The notes under the pieces: model-generated
What the model saw: the letters and a program-made list of their open reading frames with translations, nothing else
The model's database searches: none
What the model was told of the DNA's origin: nothing
Made by a program: the position numbers and the translations under genes
Assembly: GCA_964409635.1 (NCBI GenBank)
Contig: CAYPEL010000125.1
Span: 1-8,435 of the forward strand
Origin: CAYPEL01 sp964409635
GTDB lineage: Bacteria > Pseudomonadota > Gammaproteobacteria > DSM-19610
Direction of reading: 5' to 3'
DNA: 8,435 nt
In this document: piece after piece, positions 1 to 6,888 of the stretch
How positions within the stretch are numbered: position 1 is the stretch's first letter
How the letters are laid out: every line of letters begins with the position of its first letter

Positions 1-109
1 CGGGTCAGTTTGTCAACGCCCACGGACTGCGTTCCGTCTCTTGGCAAGGGAGCGGCCATTGCCGGCGAGACGCGCCTTGCCGTGAACGCTGACAAACTGA
101 CTGAACCCG
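1..109. repeat. Long imperfect palindrome at the window edge (possible dispersed repeat)
   Basis: Positions 1-109 fold back on themselves. Arms 6-15 (CAGTTTGTCA) and 90-99 (TGACAAACTG) are perfect complements. The stem continues as 16-25 against 80-89 with three mismatched positions. Inner stems are 35-40/67-72 (CGTCTC/GAGACG) and 43-47/59-63 (GGCAA/TTGCC). The outermost CGGGT (1-5) pairs with ACCCG (105-109), leaving ACTGA (100-104) bulged. The element may extend left of the window. A minus-strand open frame (282 to 13) crosses it but shows no recognisable domain and no ribosome site, so I do not call a gene. It could be a small palindromic mobile repeat or the remnant of an element end; I cannot tell which. 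Confidence 0.6.
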
Positions 110-147
110 TCATTATCATGTTGAAGGACTACTAGCAATAGCAAAAA

Positions 148-163
148 TGTGACCGGTCTCACA
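148..163. promoter_or_regulatory. CRP/Vfr-type operator, TGTGA-N6-TCACA
   Basis: The sequence TGTGA CCGGTC TCACA matches both half-sites of the CRP-family consensus exactly, with the standard 6-base spacer and an A-rich left flank. It lies in non-coding DNA about 450 bases before the acyl-AMP ligase start. A class II arrangement would put the start of transcription near 197, where only a weak -10-like sequence is seen; TATAAG at 171-176 is another nearby -10-like hexamer. The half-sites are seen directly. Binding by CRP, Vfr or another family member, and the target gene, are inferred. Confidence 0.5.
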
Positions 164-384
164 CAGTGTCTATAAGTATTTGTTAATGTACTACTTTTGT
201 ATCTAGGGATCCGGTTATCAGGCCTGATTTTTGCCAAGACTTGAGTAAACATCAGTTCAGAAAATTCTCCAGCCTCCGACATAGGCTCTTAAACCTGGTC
301 GAAGGGTGTTTTTGCGATGGTTGTTGTAAAAATACTACACAAGGTTGCCATTTGGTAACATTTGTTTCATAAATCCAAAAGGTA

Positions 385-413
385 TTGATTTTTATTTTTA
401 TTAAGGGAATAAT
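385..413 (+). promoter_or_regulatory. Candidate sigma-70 promoter for the acyl-AMP ligase
   Basis: TTGATT (385-390, four of six matches to the -35 consensus) is followed after exactly 17 bases by AATAAT (408-413, five of six matches to the -10). The spacer is rich in A and T. Transcription would start near 420, giving a leader of about 190 bases before the GTG start at 612. No better pair was found closer to the gene. Confidence 0.4.
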
Positions 414-430
414 ACACACCCGAATAGATA

Positions 431-534
431 GGATTTCAATGCGTTTTTACAATTCGTTGGCAATAAACAACGAATTTCCAGAAATCCATGTAGCCCGAAG
501 GGTTACAGTTTTTCGAACCCTGCTGTTATAGCAG
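431..534 (+). promoter_or_regulatory. Structured leader with terminator-like hairpin and competing pairing
   Basis: Several stems follow one another upstream of the acyl-AMP ligase. GGATTTC (431-437) pairs with GAAATCC (481-487) and encloses a perfect 9-base stem AATTCGTTG/CAACGAATT (451-459/468-476). Directly after this, GTAGCCC (490-496) pairs with GGGTTAC (500-506) over a GAA loop with one G-U pair, followed by five T (509-513), which resembles an intrinsic terminator. AGGGTT (499-504) can instead pair with AACCCT (516-521), which would open that hairpin. CTGCT/AGCAG (520-524/530-534) forms a further stem. The layout resembles an attenuator or cis-regulatory RNA. The pairings are seen; regulation is inferred. 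I recognise no known riboswitch class. Confidence 0.4.
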
Positions 535-611
535 ACCATGCATGGCCGCAACTAAATCTGCTCCTGATATGGACAGTTGATAAAGCGAAACTTGTAAACC
601 GGAGCCTAAGT

Positions 612-2414
612 GTGAACATCGAAAATGGGAAGACGTCAGCATTGAGTATTCAAGCGACACCAACCTTACACAAATTACCTTTCCGTGATGCCGATTTTGC
701 AACGCTGACTGAAGCGTTGGATTATGCTGCGCAGGGTGAAACGGGCGCAAACTTTTACACCGGCCGTGGTGAATTATATGCGGCGCTACCTTTTGCAGAA
801 CTGCGTAAGCAGTCCCATAGACTGGCGCGCAAGTTACTGGGCCTTGGTCTGGTAAAGGGCGATCGTGTTGCACTGATTGCAGAAACCAATCCGGATTTTT
901 TGCGGTTCTTTTTTGCTTGCCAATATGCAGGCCTGGTACCGGTTGCCTTGCCCGCTTCTGTTAACCTCGGTGGGCATACCGTCTACGTAACTCAGTTACG
1001 AGGCCTACTCAAAGCCTGCGAGGCTTCAATTGCTATGGCGCCTACCGGTTATGCCTCATTTTTAGAAGAGGCAGGAGCAGACCTGGGTCTGAAGATGCTC
1101 GGCGATCCGGCGGTATTTGATGCACTCCCTGAAGGCGATATCGAATTCGCGCCTGTGGCAGCAGATGACATGGCTTATATACAGTACACCTCTGGCAGCA
1201 CACGTTTTCCACGCGGTGTAATGATCAAGCAGCGTGCTGTCATGAGTAACCTGGCGGGCATTATTCGCCACGGTGTAAATATGGGCCCGGGTGACCGTTG
1301 TTTCTCCTGGCTGCCGTTTTACCACGACATGGGTCTTGTGGGTCTGGTGTTGACGCCAGTCGCCGCACAAATTTCGGTGGATTATCTTGATACCCGTGAA
1401 TTTGCCATGCGTCCACGTATGTGGATGGTGCTGATGGATAAGACCAAAGCGACTATTTCGTTTGGCCCTCCCTTCGGTTATGAATTATGTGCACGCCGTC
1501 TGCGCAAGGGTGAAGCTGAAAAGTTTGACCTCAGTAATTGGCGTGTCGCCGGTGTTGGTGCGGAAATGATCCGTTCTGAAACACTGGTGCGTTTTGCCAA
1601 GGCGCTGGCGCCTGCTGGTTTTAACGAAAAAGCATTCCTGGCGTGCTATGGCATGGCAGAGTGTTCACTGGCGATCAGTTTTGCACCGTTGTTTGAAGGC
1701 CATTCAACTGACTGCGTAGACGGTGATCACCACTCTGATTGCCGTGTGGCACGGCCGATTGAACAATCTGAAAATCCTGGCAGGGCACGCTGCTTTGTTG
1801 AATGTGGCACGCCATTACCGGAATATGAAGTTGAGATTCGCAGCGAAGCAGGCGAAGTGCTGGGTGATCGGCACAGCGGGACTATCTTTGTGCGCGGAGA
1901 CAGTGTTATGTCGGGTTATTACAACTGCCCGGATGAAACACGAGACACATTGTCCGAAGACGGCTGGTTAAATACCGGTGATATCGGTTATCGTGTCGAT
2001 GGCAGACTAATTATTACTGGCCGCCATAAAGACCTGATTATTATTAACGGCAGAAACATCTGGCCGCAGGATCTTGAATACCTGGCTGAACATCAGCAGG
2101 AAGTACGCATCGGTGATGCGCTGGCGTTTTCAGTACCTTCATCCACTGACGAAGAAATATGTGTGATGGTTGTACAATGCCGCGAGTCTGATCCTGTATT
2201 ACGCGCTAACCTGGTTGACCGTGTCAGCAGACTGGTGCACATGGAGCTAGGTATTGATGTCTATGTCGAACTAGCCCCGCTGCACACCTTGCCAAGAACA
2301 TCGTCGGGTAAACTGTCACGTTCCAAGGCTCGCCTGAACTTTATCGAGTGCCACGATCTGGATCAGTTAACGCTGGATATGATGGGCGAGATGCCGGTTC
2401 TGAAACAAGGCTAG
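612..2414 (+). CDS. Fatty acyl-AMP ligase (FAAL family adenylate-forming enzyme)
   Basis: This 600-residue protein is an ANL-superfamily enzyme that activates a fatty acid with ATP to acyl-adenylate, normally for loading onto an acyl carrier protein. Visible motifs in order are the phosphate-binding loop YTSGSTRFPRGV (192-203), LPFYHDMGLVG (234-244, typical of FAALs), YGMAE (346-350), TGDIGY (455-460, ribose-binding Asp457), the hinge segment GRHKDLIIINGRNIWPQDLE (470-489) and the C-terminal TSSGKLSR with catalytic Lys567. Length fits a stand-alone FAAL without fused carrier or condensation domains. The phosphate loop has Arg198 and Arg201 where many relatives have Gly and Lys. The start is GTG, with GGAG at 601-604 seven bases upstream. 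A strong terminator follows, so it may be transcribed alone. The next gene is a dehydrogenase; no carrier protein is encoded here. Acyl-CoA ligase activity is the main alternative, but the YHDMGL motif favours FAAL. Confidence 0.9.
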   Translation: MNIENGKTSALSIQATPTLHKLPFRDADFATLTEALDYAAQGETGANFYTGRGELYAALPFAELRKQSHRLARKLLGLGLVKGDRVALIAETNPDFLRFFFACQYAGLVPVALPASVNLGGHTVYVTQLRGLLKACEASIAMAPTGYASFLEEAGADLGLKMLGDPAVFDALPEGDIEFAPVAADDMAYIQYTSGSTRFPRGVMIKQRAVMSNLAGIIRHGVNMGPGDRCFSWLPFYHDMGLVGLVLTPVAAQISVDYLDTREFAMRPRMWMVLMDKTKATISFGPPFGYELCARRLRKGEAEKFDLSNWRVAGVGAEMIRSETLVRFAKALAPAGFNEKAFLACYGMAECSLAISFAPLFEGHSTDCVDGDHHSDCRVARPIEQSENPGRARCFVECGTPLPEYEVEIRSEAGEVLGDRHSGTIFVRGDSVMSGYYNCPDETRDTLSEDGWLNTGDIGYRVDGRLIITGRHKDLIIINGRNIWPQDLEYLAEHQQEVRIGDALAFSVPSSTDEEICVMVVQCRESDPVLRANLVDRVSRLVHMELGIDVYVELAPLHTLPRTSSGKLSRSKARLNFIECHDLDQLTLDMMGEMPVLKQG

Positions 2415-2432
2415 ATTTGGCTTCGTGCTCTT

Positions 2433-2462
2433 AAATAACCGGCTATAAGCCGGTTATTTTTT
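2433..2462 (+). terminator. Strong intrinsic terminator after the acyl-AMP ligase
   Basis: A perfect 12-base stem, AAATAACCGGCT (2433-2444) with AGCCGGTTATTT (2448-2459), closes a very short ATA loop and runs into six T (2457-2462). It lies 18 bases after the TAG stop. Its A and T flanks would let it work on either strand. It argues that the downstream dehydrogenase has its own promoter or depends on read-through. Confidence 0.9.
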
Positions 2463-2533
2463 GTCTGCACACAAGCTATCAAATGCAGGGTGGGTTTCAA
2501 CCCCACACCTAAATTGCCGGAGTAAACTGAGCA

Positions 2534-3475
2534 ATGACAAATCTGGTTGCAATTACCGGTGCCACTGGTTTTATAGGCAAAACTATCAGCAAGCATCTGC
2601 TAAGCGCCGGTTATCAAGTGCGCGCGCTTGTACGGAGTGAATCGAATGCCACTGAACTACTGCAACTTGGAGTTGAGCTTTGTTCCGGCAGCCTGGAAGA
2701 CTGTTCCAGTCTGGAACGTTTAGTTAAAGGCGCAGCCGCCGTTGTGCATAGCGCGGGTGCAGTTCGCGGGGCCAGTGCAGAGGTTTTTGATGGTGTGAAT
2801 GTCGAAGGTGCAAAGCGCCTAGTCGATGCACTGAAAGCACAGCCAAATCCACCTGCCATACTTGCGGTTTCATCCTTGGCGGCAAGGGAACCTGCACTGT
2901 CTTTTTATTCCGCCAGTAAATTTAAACTGGAAACTATGCTGCAGGAACGTGCAAGCGGCTTGCGCTGGCTTGCGCTGCGTCCCCCGGCTGTTTACGGTCC
3001 GGGCGACAAAGAGCTATTACCGCTGTTTCGTGTTATGGCAAAAGGTATTGCACCTGTTCCGGGTTCAGCCGATGCGCGCTTTTCGATGGTCTTCGTCGAT
3101 GACCTGGCAGCAGCTGTACTGGCGTGGCTGAAAACAGAACAGTTAAGCAATGGCATTTTTTCAATAGACGATGGTCGGCCGGGTGGATATAACTGGCACG
3201 ATGTCGCCAATACAGTCGCCGGTCTGTGCCAAAGGCGTGTGCGCTTGTTGCCCATACCGGTAGGGTTGTTTAATATCCCCGCGCGGATGAATCGCTTAGG
3301 CGCTAAATTGTTTGGCTATGCGCCTATGCTGACACCTGAAAAACTGAATGAATTAAGGCACCCGGATTGGGTTTGTGACAGCCAGGCATTAACAGCGGCA
3401 ACAGGTTGGCAACCGAAAATTCAGTTGGAGGAAGGTTTGCGCCGTACGCCGGGGTGGTGTAGCCGACTTGGTTAG
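2534..3475 (+). CDS. NAD(P)-dependent epimerase/dehydratase-type oxidoreductase (extended SDR)
   Basis: This 313-residue protein has an N-terminal Rossmann fold with TGATGFIG (8-15), the catalytic Ser in AVSSLAA (111-117), the YxxxK pair Tyr125/Lys129 in YSASK, and downstream landmarks RPPAVYGPGD (149-158) and FVDDLA (187-192). The C-terminal GWQPKIQLEEGLRRT (291-305) is typical of extended short-chain dehydrogenases. It should oxidise, reduce or epimerise a small substrate with NAD(P)H in the cytosol; the substrate cannot be read from the sequence. The ATG at 2534 is preceded by GGAG (2519-2522), 11 bases away. The 119-base gap to the acyl-AMP ligase holds a terminator and a weak GTGGG/CCCAC hairpin (2490-2506). 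Pairing with a FAAL suggests a lipid substrate; a CerR-like ceramide reductase is one candidate, and a sugar or sterol-like substrate is the alternative. Confidence 0.85.
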   Translation: MTNLVAITGATGFIGKTISKHLLSAGYQVRALVRSESNATELLQLGVELCSGSLEDCSSLERLVKGAAAVVHSAGAVRGASAEVFDGVNVEGAKRLVDALKAQPNPPAILAVSSLAAREPALSFYSASKFKLETMLQERASGLRWLALRPPAVYGPGDKELLPLFRVMAKGIAPVPGSADARFSMVFVDDLAAAVLAWLKTEQLSNGIFSIDDGRPGGYNWHDVANTVAGLCQRRVRLLPIPVGLFNIPARMNRLGAKLFGYAPMLTPEKLNELRHPDWVCDSQALTAATGWQPKIQLEEGLRRTPGWCSRLG

Positions 3476-3605
3476 CCTGCATAAGGCGCAAGCTGGCCGG
3501 GTGATCTTTTCTGGAAGCATTGGCCTGAGTTTAAGTGTGGCCGTAGTAGGTCAAACTGATTTTTATAGGATTCTCGCAGCCATATAGCCATAGGTAATAC
3601 GGTCA

Positions 3606-3667
3606 GCCGGATCAGTCAGTTAATATGACTAGCCAGCAATGAAGCCTGTGTATCCTGCTGATCCGGC
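3606..3667. repeat. 10-base inverted repeat between convergent genes
   Basis: GCCGGATCAG (3606-3615) and CTGATCCGGC (3658-3667) are perfect complements separated by 42 bases. A smaller hairpin AGTCA/TGACT (3614-3618/3626-3630) overlaps the left arm. The repeat begins 6 bases beyond the dolP stop codon, which itself lies inside the perfect palindrome GGATTAATCC (3671-3680). There is no T-run on either strand, so it is not a standard intrinsic terminator, although it could protect the 3' end of the dolP transcript or slow convergent polymerases. The rest of 3476-3673 shows no gene. Confidence 0.55.
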
Positions 3668-3673
3668 AGCGGA

Positions 3674-4261
3674 TTAATCCGTGTGCTCAAACAGTTTTAC
3701 AATACGCTGAACCCCACGCACACGGCGGGCCGCATTGGTGATTTTGTCACCTTCGGCGCGGGTCACCAGGCCCATCAGATAAACGGTGCCATTTTCTGTA
3801 ACGACTTTGACGCGTAGTGGATCGGCGCCTCGTATGCCAACGTCGAACAGCGCGGTTTTGACCTTGCCGGTGATTACTGTATCGCTTGACCGGGACATCA
3901 TCGCGCTGGGTGCAGCGACCCTGATCTCATTATGAACCCGGCGTACTTTATCCTGGCGTTTAGCAGTATCACCCGCCATTGTACGTAACGATTCTGACGG
4001 AGCTTCACCGGATAACAACACAATGCCGTTATAACTAATCGTATTGATATGGGTTTGGGCGGACATACCCGAGATGCGTGATAAAGCAGATTTAATACGT
4101 AGCTCAATCGCCTGATCTTCAACTACCGATCCGGTGGTGCGGTCATCCAGGGCGATCGAAGTGCCGGTTGCAGCCACGCCGCCGACAATCAAGGGTGCGC
4201 AACCGCTCAAAATAAGTGAAGCAGGGACTATTAGAAGTGCAAGTATCCAGCGATACGTCAT
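3674..4261 (-). CDS. dolP: Dual-BON-domain outer-membrane lipoprotein DolP (YraP)
   Basis: This 195-residue lipoprotein matches the E. coli DolP design (191 residues). A signal peptide with a hydrophobic core ends in the lipobox LSGC, lipidated at Cys21. Two BON domains follow, at roughly 48-116 and 126-193; the second contains VTENGTVYLMGLVTRAEG (154-171), a stretch close to the E. coli protein. Family members sit on the inner face of the outer membrane, bind anionic phospholipid through the second BON domain, and support envelope integrity and amidase-dependent septal peptidoglycan splitting. The residue after Cys21 is Ala, not Asp, so outer-membrane sorting is expected. The gene starts only 20 bases after yraN, with AGGAG upstream of the ATG, and is the last gene of the lpoA-yraN-dolP set. 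Confidence 0.9.
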   Translation of the reverse strand: MTYRWILALLIVPASLILSGCAPLIVGGVAATGTSIALDDRTTGSVVEDQAIELRIKSALSRISGMSAQTHINTISYNGIVLLSGEAPSESLRTMAGDTAKRQDKVRRVHNEIRVAAPSAMMSRSSDTVITGKVKTALFDVGIRGADPLRVKVVTENGTVYLMGLVTRAEGDKITNAARRVRGVQRIVKLFEHTD

Positions 4262-4281
4262 GATTTGTTTCTCTCCTCTCG

Positions 4282-4641
4282 TTACGGTACGTGGAAAGCA
4301 TCAGCTATCCAGTCGACTATAGTACTACCACCTGTCCGTTCAATCGATACTACATCGAACCGGCAGGGTGATTGTTCGGGATATTTTTGTAAATAGGCAT
4401 GCGCGCAGGCTATGATGCGTCGCTGTTTGGCGACGCCGATAGTTTCTGCGGGGCCACCGAAACGGCTGCGTTTGCGGTAACGCACTTCCACGAAAACCAA
4501 ATGGCCTGGTGCGCGCATGATTAAATCAATTTCGCCCCGCCGGGTTCGGTAGTTGCGTTTGACCAGTACCAGGCCGCGTAGTTCCAGGTAACGGCAGGCC
4601 AGCGCTTCGGCCTGTTGTCCAATTATTTGTGTGTTTGCCAT
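4282..4641 (-). CDS. yraN: YraN family protein (UPF0102), endonuclease-like fold
   Basis: This 119-residue protein belongs to the UPF0102/YraN family, small proteins with a restriction-endonuclease-like fold whose biological role remains poorly defined. The conserved core is present: GQQAEALACRYL near the start, GEIDLI (36-41) and FVEVRYR (50-56), which supply the acidic and basic residues expected of a PD-(D/E)XK-type site (Glu37, Asp39, Glu52, Arg54), and FDVVSIE in the C-terminal third. Length is normal for the family. The ATG is preceded by a perfect AAGGAGG ribosome site (complement of 4646-4652). It lies between lpoA and dolP as in E. coli, but without the SIS-domain gene (diaA/gmhA) that usually follows it. 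Confidence 0.9.
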   Translation of the reverse strand: MANTQIIGQQAEALACRYLELRGLVLVKRNYRTRRGEIDLIMRAPGHLVFVEVRYRKRSRFGGPAETIGVAKQRRIIACAHAYLQKYPEQSPCRFDVVSIERTGGSTIVDWIADAFHVP

Positions 4642-4675
4642 GATCCCTCCTTGGATCGTTTTTTAAGTTATAGAG

Positions 4676-4752
4676 CCTCTGATTTTTAATTTATCTTGAA
4701 ATTGTCAACAGTGTAAAACCGCGCCTACAAGCCATCGTGAATAAATCAGAGG
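4676..4752. repeat. 10-base inverted repeat between lpoA and yraN
   Basis: CCTCTGATTT (4676-4685) and AAATCAGAGG (4743-4752) are perfect complements, 57 bases apart, and can be extended by one G-T pair. They fill the gap between the lpoA stop (4765) and the yraN start (4641). On the minus strand there is no T-run directly after the downstream arm, so it does not look like an ordinary terminator. It could stabilise the lpoA 3' end or act as a DNA site around the putative internal promoter. Confidence 0.5.
4682..4708 (-). promoter_or_regulatory. Possible internal promoter before yraN-dolP
   Basis: On the minus strand a perfect TTGACA (complement of 4703-4708) is followed 15 bases later by AAAAAT (4687-4682), a modest -10 with a short spacer. 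TATAAC (4672-4667) is a better hexamer but too far from this -35 and lacks a good -35 of its own. This would give yraN and dolP transcription independent of lpoA. The -10 overlaps one arm of the inverted repeat 4676-4752. Confidence 0.25.
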
Positions 4753-4764
4753 TCTTATTTTAAT

Positions 4765-6717
4765 CTACCGCGTTGACCATTCGATAACAGCATTGGGCCG
4801 CTCTATCGTATCGTTGTTGAACTGATCATGGTTGCTTGGGGGTAGTTCAGGAATACTGCCAAGGTTATCCGGTATACCCTTTTTAAAAATCGCGCATTCC
4901 AGCCGCCGGTGTAATCGGCGGGTTTCATCCAGCGTCAGTATGCCCGTCATACCGTTAAAATTCGCAGAATTCTGCAGGCCTAATGAATCCAGCCGGGGTA
5001 TCACCCGGTAAGCATCGATGCCCAGCGCAAACAGGCGCTGATACCGATCTGCACGAGTATCCCATAGTGCTGAAATTTTACTGCGTAATAAAACCGAGTC
5101 GCCTGTTTCACCCAGCGTCCAGGGGGTGTCACAAAAGCGGATAGTATTCAGATCACGGTCACGTTCGGGATCGGGTATGCCGGTATAAATGTGCGAGGTC
5201 GCATAGATGGGTAACTCACTGGCACGGTGAAATTGCAGTTGCGGTCTGATCAGGCGTGCTTCACGGGGAAACGCGACAATAAACACAGCGTCCACATCCT
5301 GACGGCGGCGGGGTTCAAATTCGATTTTGCGGCCAAGTTTGCGCTGCAGAGATTTGTATCGCCGCTGACTATCATCGAGCCCTAGCGCGTGAGTAATCTG
5401 TTTCGTGAAGTCTACCGTTTTGGCAGGGTAACGTTCTACCGCCAGTAAGGTGCCTTCATTAGCATGCCAGACTTGAGTGAATGCCTGTAGCAAGCGTTCA
5501 CCCCAGGCACCCTCTGGTATCAGTGCCACCATACGCTTATGGCCGTCGAGAAAGGCGCGCTGCGCTGCCTGAGCCGCTTCATCTTGCGGATTTAAACCGA
5601 ATTGGTAGATCGGCTGACTGAAGCCTATGTCCTGATCTGTCTGGTTCAGCGCCAGCACCGGTATGGTCAGCTGTCCGGCGTTGGCCAGTTCGCTAATGCG
5701 TGATTTAAGGAGCGGTCCGATAATAAAATCTGCACCTGCCATGGCCGCTTGCTGGTATTTTTCCCAAACCGGACCACTGTCTGTGTCGAACACCATAATT
5801 TCATTTTCGCTTAAGGCGTTCTGGCTGTGTGCGAGCATAATGCCATCACGGATAGCAGTCGCCTGTTTGGCGGTTCTTCCGCTAAGGGGTAATAACACAG
5901 CAATGCGCCCAGTTAGTTCCCGGGCCAGTGGTAACTGATCCTTCAAGGCAGAGATAATCGACTGCTCTGCCGGGTGCCCCGGGTAATCCCGGCGCCAGGC
6001 ATCCAGTGTTGCCTCGATACCGGCACTGCTATACTGGTTAAGCCTGATTAAATAGGCGAGTTCGACCCAGCCGCCGAGGGTATCCCGGCTTGCAAACTGC
6101 CGCATGTTTTGCATTTGTGCATCCGGCAGGCCAGACAGTTTGTTCCAGATGTCCTGTTGATTGCGCTGGATTGCACCGCGCCGGGTCAGTAACCCATCCA
6201 TCCATACGAGCTGTTTGATGGCTTCCGGCAGGTTGCCCGCCGCAGCATTAGCCGCAGCCAGCAGCCGGTAATAATCCAGACCGGCATTGGGTAATAAATC
6301 CGGTGATTTGATTTCACTCAGTAATAGAAGAGCGGCATCCGTCTGTTGGTCAACCAGCAACAAACGGGTTCGGGCGAGCTTCAAGTGATCCTGATCCGGC
6401 CCGGACAAAGCTGGAGGATTGAGCTGATCAATCAGGTTACGGGCAGCCTGCCATTGCCTGCCGCGTAATAAATAATCGACCGCCGTCAGTTGGTGGTGTC
6501 CGGCCTCACCGGGGGGTAAGCCACTCGCGCGATCGAGGTATACCTGCGCGGCACCCTGGTAATCCTGTGCGGCTACGCGCTGCTCTGCGCGCGCTTTGAG
6601 TGGATCCAGAGTGAACACGCTGCCCGGCATTCTGAGAGCGCTATTACAGCCGGACAGGATGCATACCAGCGATAACAGTGTTCCAATTAATTTATATGGG
6701 TGGATCGTATGGGTCAC
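4765..6717 (-). CDS. lpoA: LpoA, outer-membrane lipoprotein activator of penicillin-binding protein 1A
   Basis: LpoA (LppC/YraM family) is anchored in the outer membrane and reaches through the periplasm to stimulate the transpeptidase activity of PBP1A. With the GTG at 6717 the protein has 650 residues, against 678 in E. coli. The first 23 residues form a lipoprotein signal peptide ending in ILSGC, lipidated at Cys24. Residues about 35-265 are a TPR-like helical domain (for example EQRVAAQDYQGAAQVYLDRA). From about 270 (GRIAVLLPLSGRTAKQATAIR) to the end is a periplasmic-binding-protein-like domain, including FIIGPLLKSRI and PVLALNQ. The same frame is open up to a GTG at 6867, with an ATG at 6777, but those starts would put 44 to 73 residues before the lipobox and have no good ribosome site. 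A -10-like TACAAT lies between 6777 and 6717. The ribosome site for 6717 (GGA, 11 bases away) is also weak. Identity is firm; the start is likely but not certain. Confidence 0.92.
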   Translation of the reverse strand: MTHTIHPYKLIGTLLSLVCILSGCNSALRMPGSVFTLDPLKARAEQRVAAQDYQGAAQVYLDRASGLPPGEAGHHQLTAVDYLLRGRQWQAARNLIDQLNPPALSGPDQDHLKLARTRLLLVDQQTDAALLLLSEIKSPDLLPNAGLDYYRLLAAANAAAGNLPEAIKQLVWMDGLLTRRGAIQRNQQDIWNKLSGLPDAQMQNMRQFASRDTLGGWVELAYLIRLNQYSSAGIEATLDAWRRDYPGHPAEQSIISALKDQLPLARELTGRIAVLLPLSGRTAKQATAIRDGIMLAHSQNALSENEIMVFDTDSGPVWEKYQQAAMAGADFIIGPLLKSRISELANAGQLTIPVLALNQTDQDIGFSQPIYQFGLNPQDEAAQAAQRAFLDGHKRMVALIPEGAWGERLLQAFTQVWHANEGTLLAVERYPAKTVDFTKQITHALGLDDSQRRYKSLQRKLGRKIEFEPRRRQDVDAVFIVAFPREARLIRPQLQFHRASELPIYATSHIYTGIPDPERDRDLNTIRFCDTPWTLGETGDSVLLRSKISALWDTRADRYQRLFALGIDAYRVIPRLDSLGLQNSANFNGMTGILTLDETRRLHRRLECAIFKKGIPDNLGSIPELPPSNHDQFNNDTIERPNAVIEWSTR

Positions 6718-6748
6718 AGTAGTGGGTATCCGTGAAAACTGATGCGGT

Positions 6749-6754
6749 ATTGTA
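6749..6754 (-). promoter_or_regulatory. Possible -10 element of lpoA
   Basis: TACAAT on the minus strand (complement of 6749-6754) matches five of six -10 positions, about 32 bases before the preferred GTG start at 6717. No good -35 was found at 16-18 bases, so it may need an activator or be fortuitous. The 171-base divergent gap to rsmI must carry promoters for both genes; no clear rsmI promoter was found. Confidence 0.25.
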
Positions 6755-6888
6755 GCGACAGGCGGCTCAAAGTTCATGCCTGTTTTTGCAGTATGCCGCC
6801 AATACCGGTAGCTTAGGATTAAATTCGTACCTGCATTCTTAGCTGCCTGGCACTGAGTAGGATGCACAGGTCATAAAGGTTGATCCAC

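Noticed and set aside
1..109. Palindrome as an integron attC site
   Set aside because: No RYYYAAC/GTTRRRY core pair at the ends and no integron cassette structure nearby.
13..282. Minus-strand open frame of 89 codons across the left palindrome
   Set aside because: No ribosome site or recognisable domain; its C-terminal part is a translation of the palindrome itself.
526..873. Minus-strand frame overlapping the acyl-AMP ligase start
   Set aside because: Antisense shadow without ribosome site or domain; the plus-strand enzyme accounts for the sequence.
2415..2533. Acyl carrier protein gene between the ligase and the SDR
   Set aside because: The gap is only 119 bases and holds a terminator; no DSL-type phosphopantetheine motif is encoded anywhere in the window.
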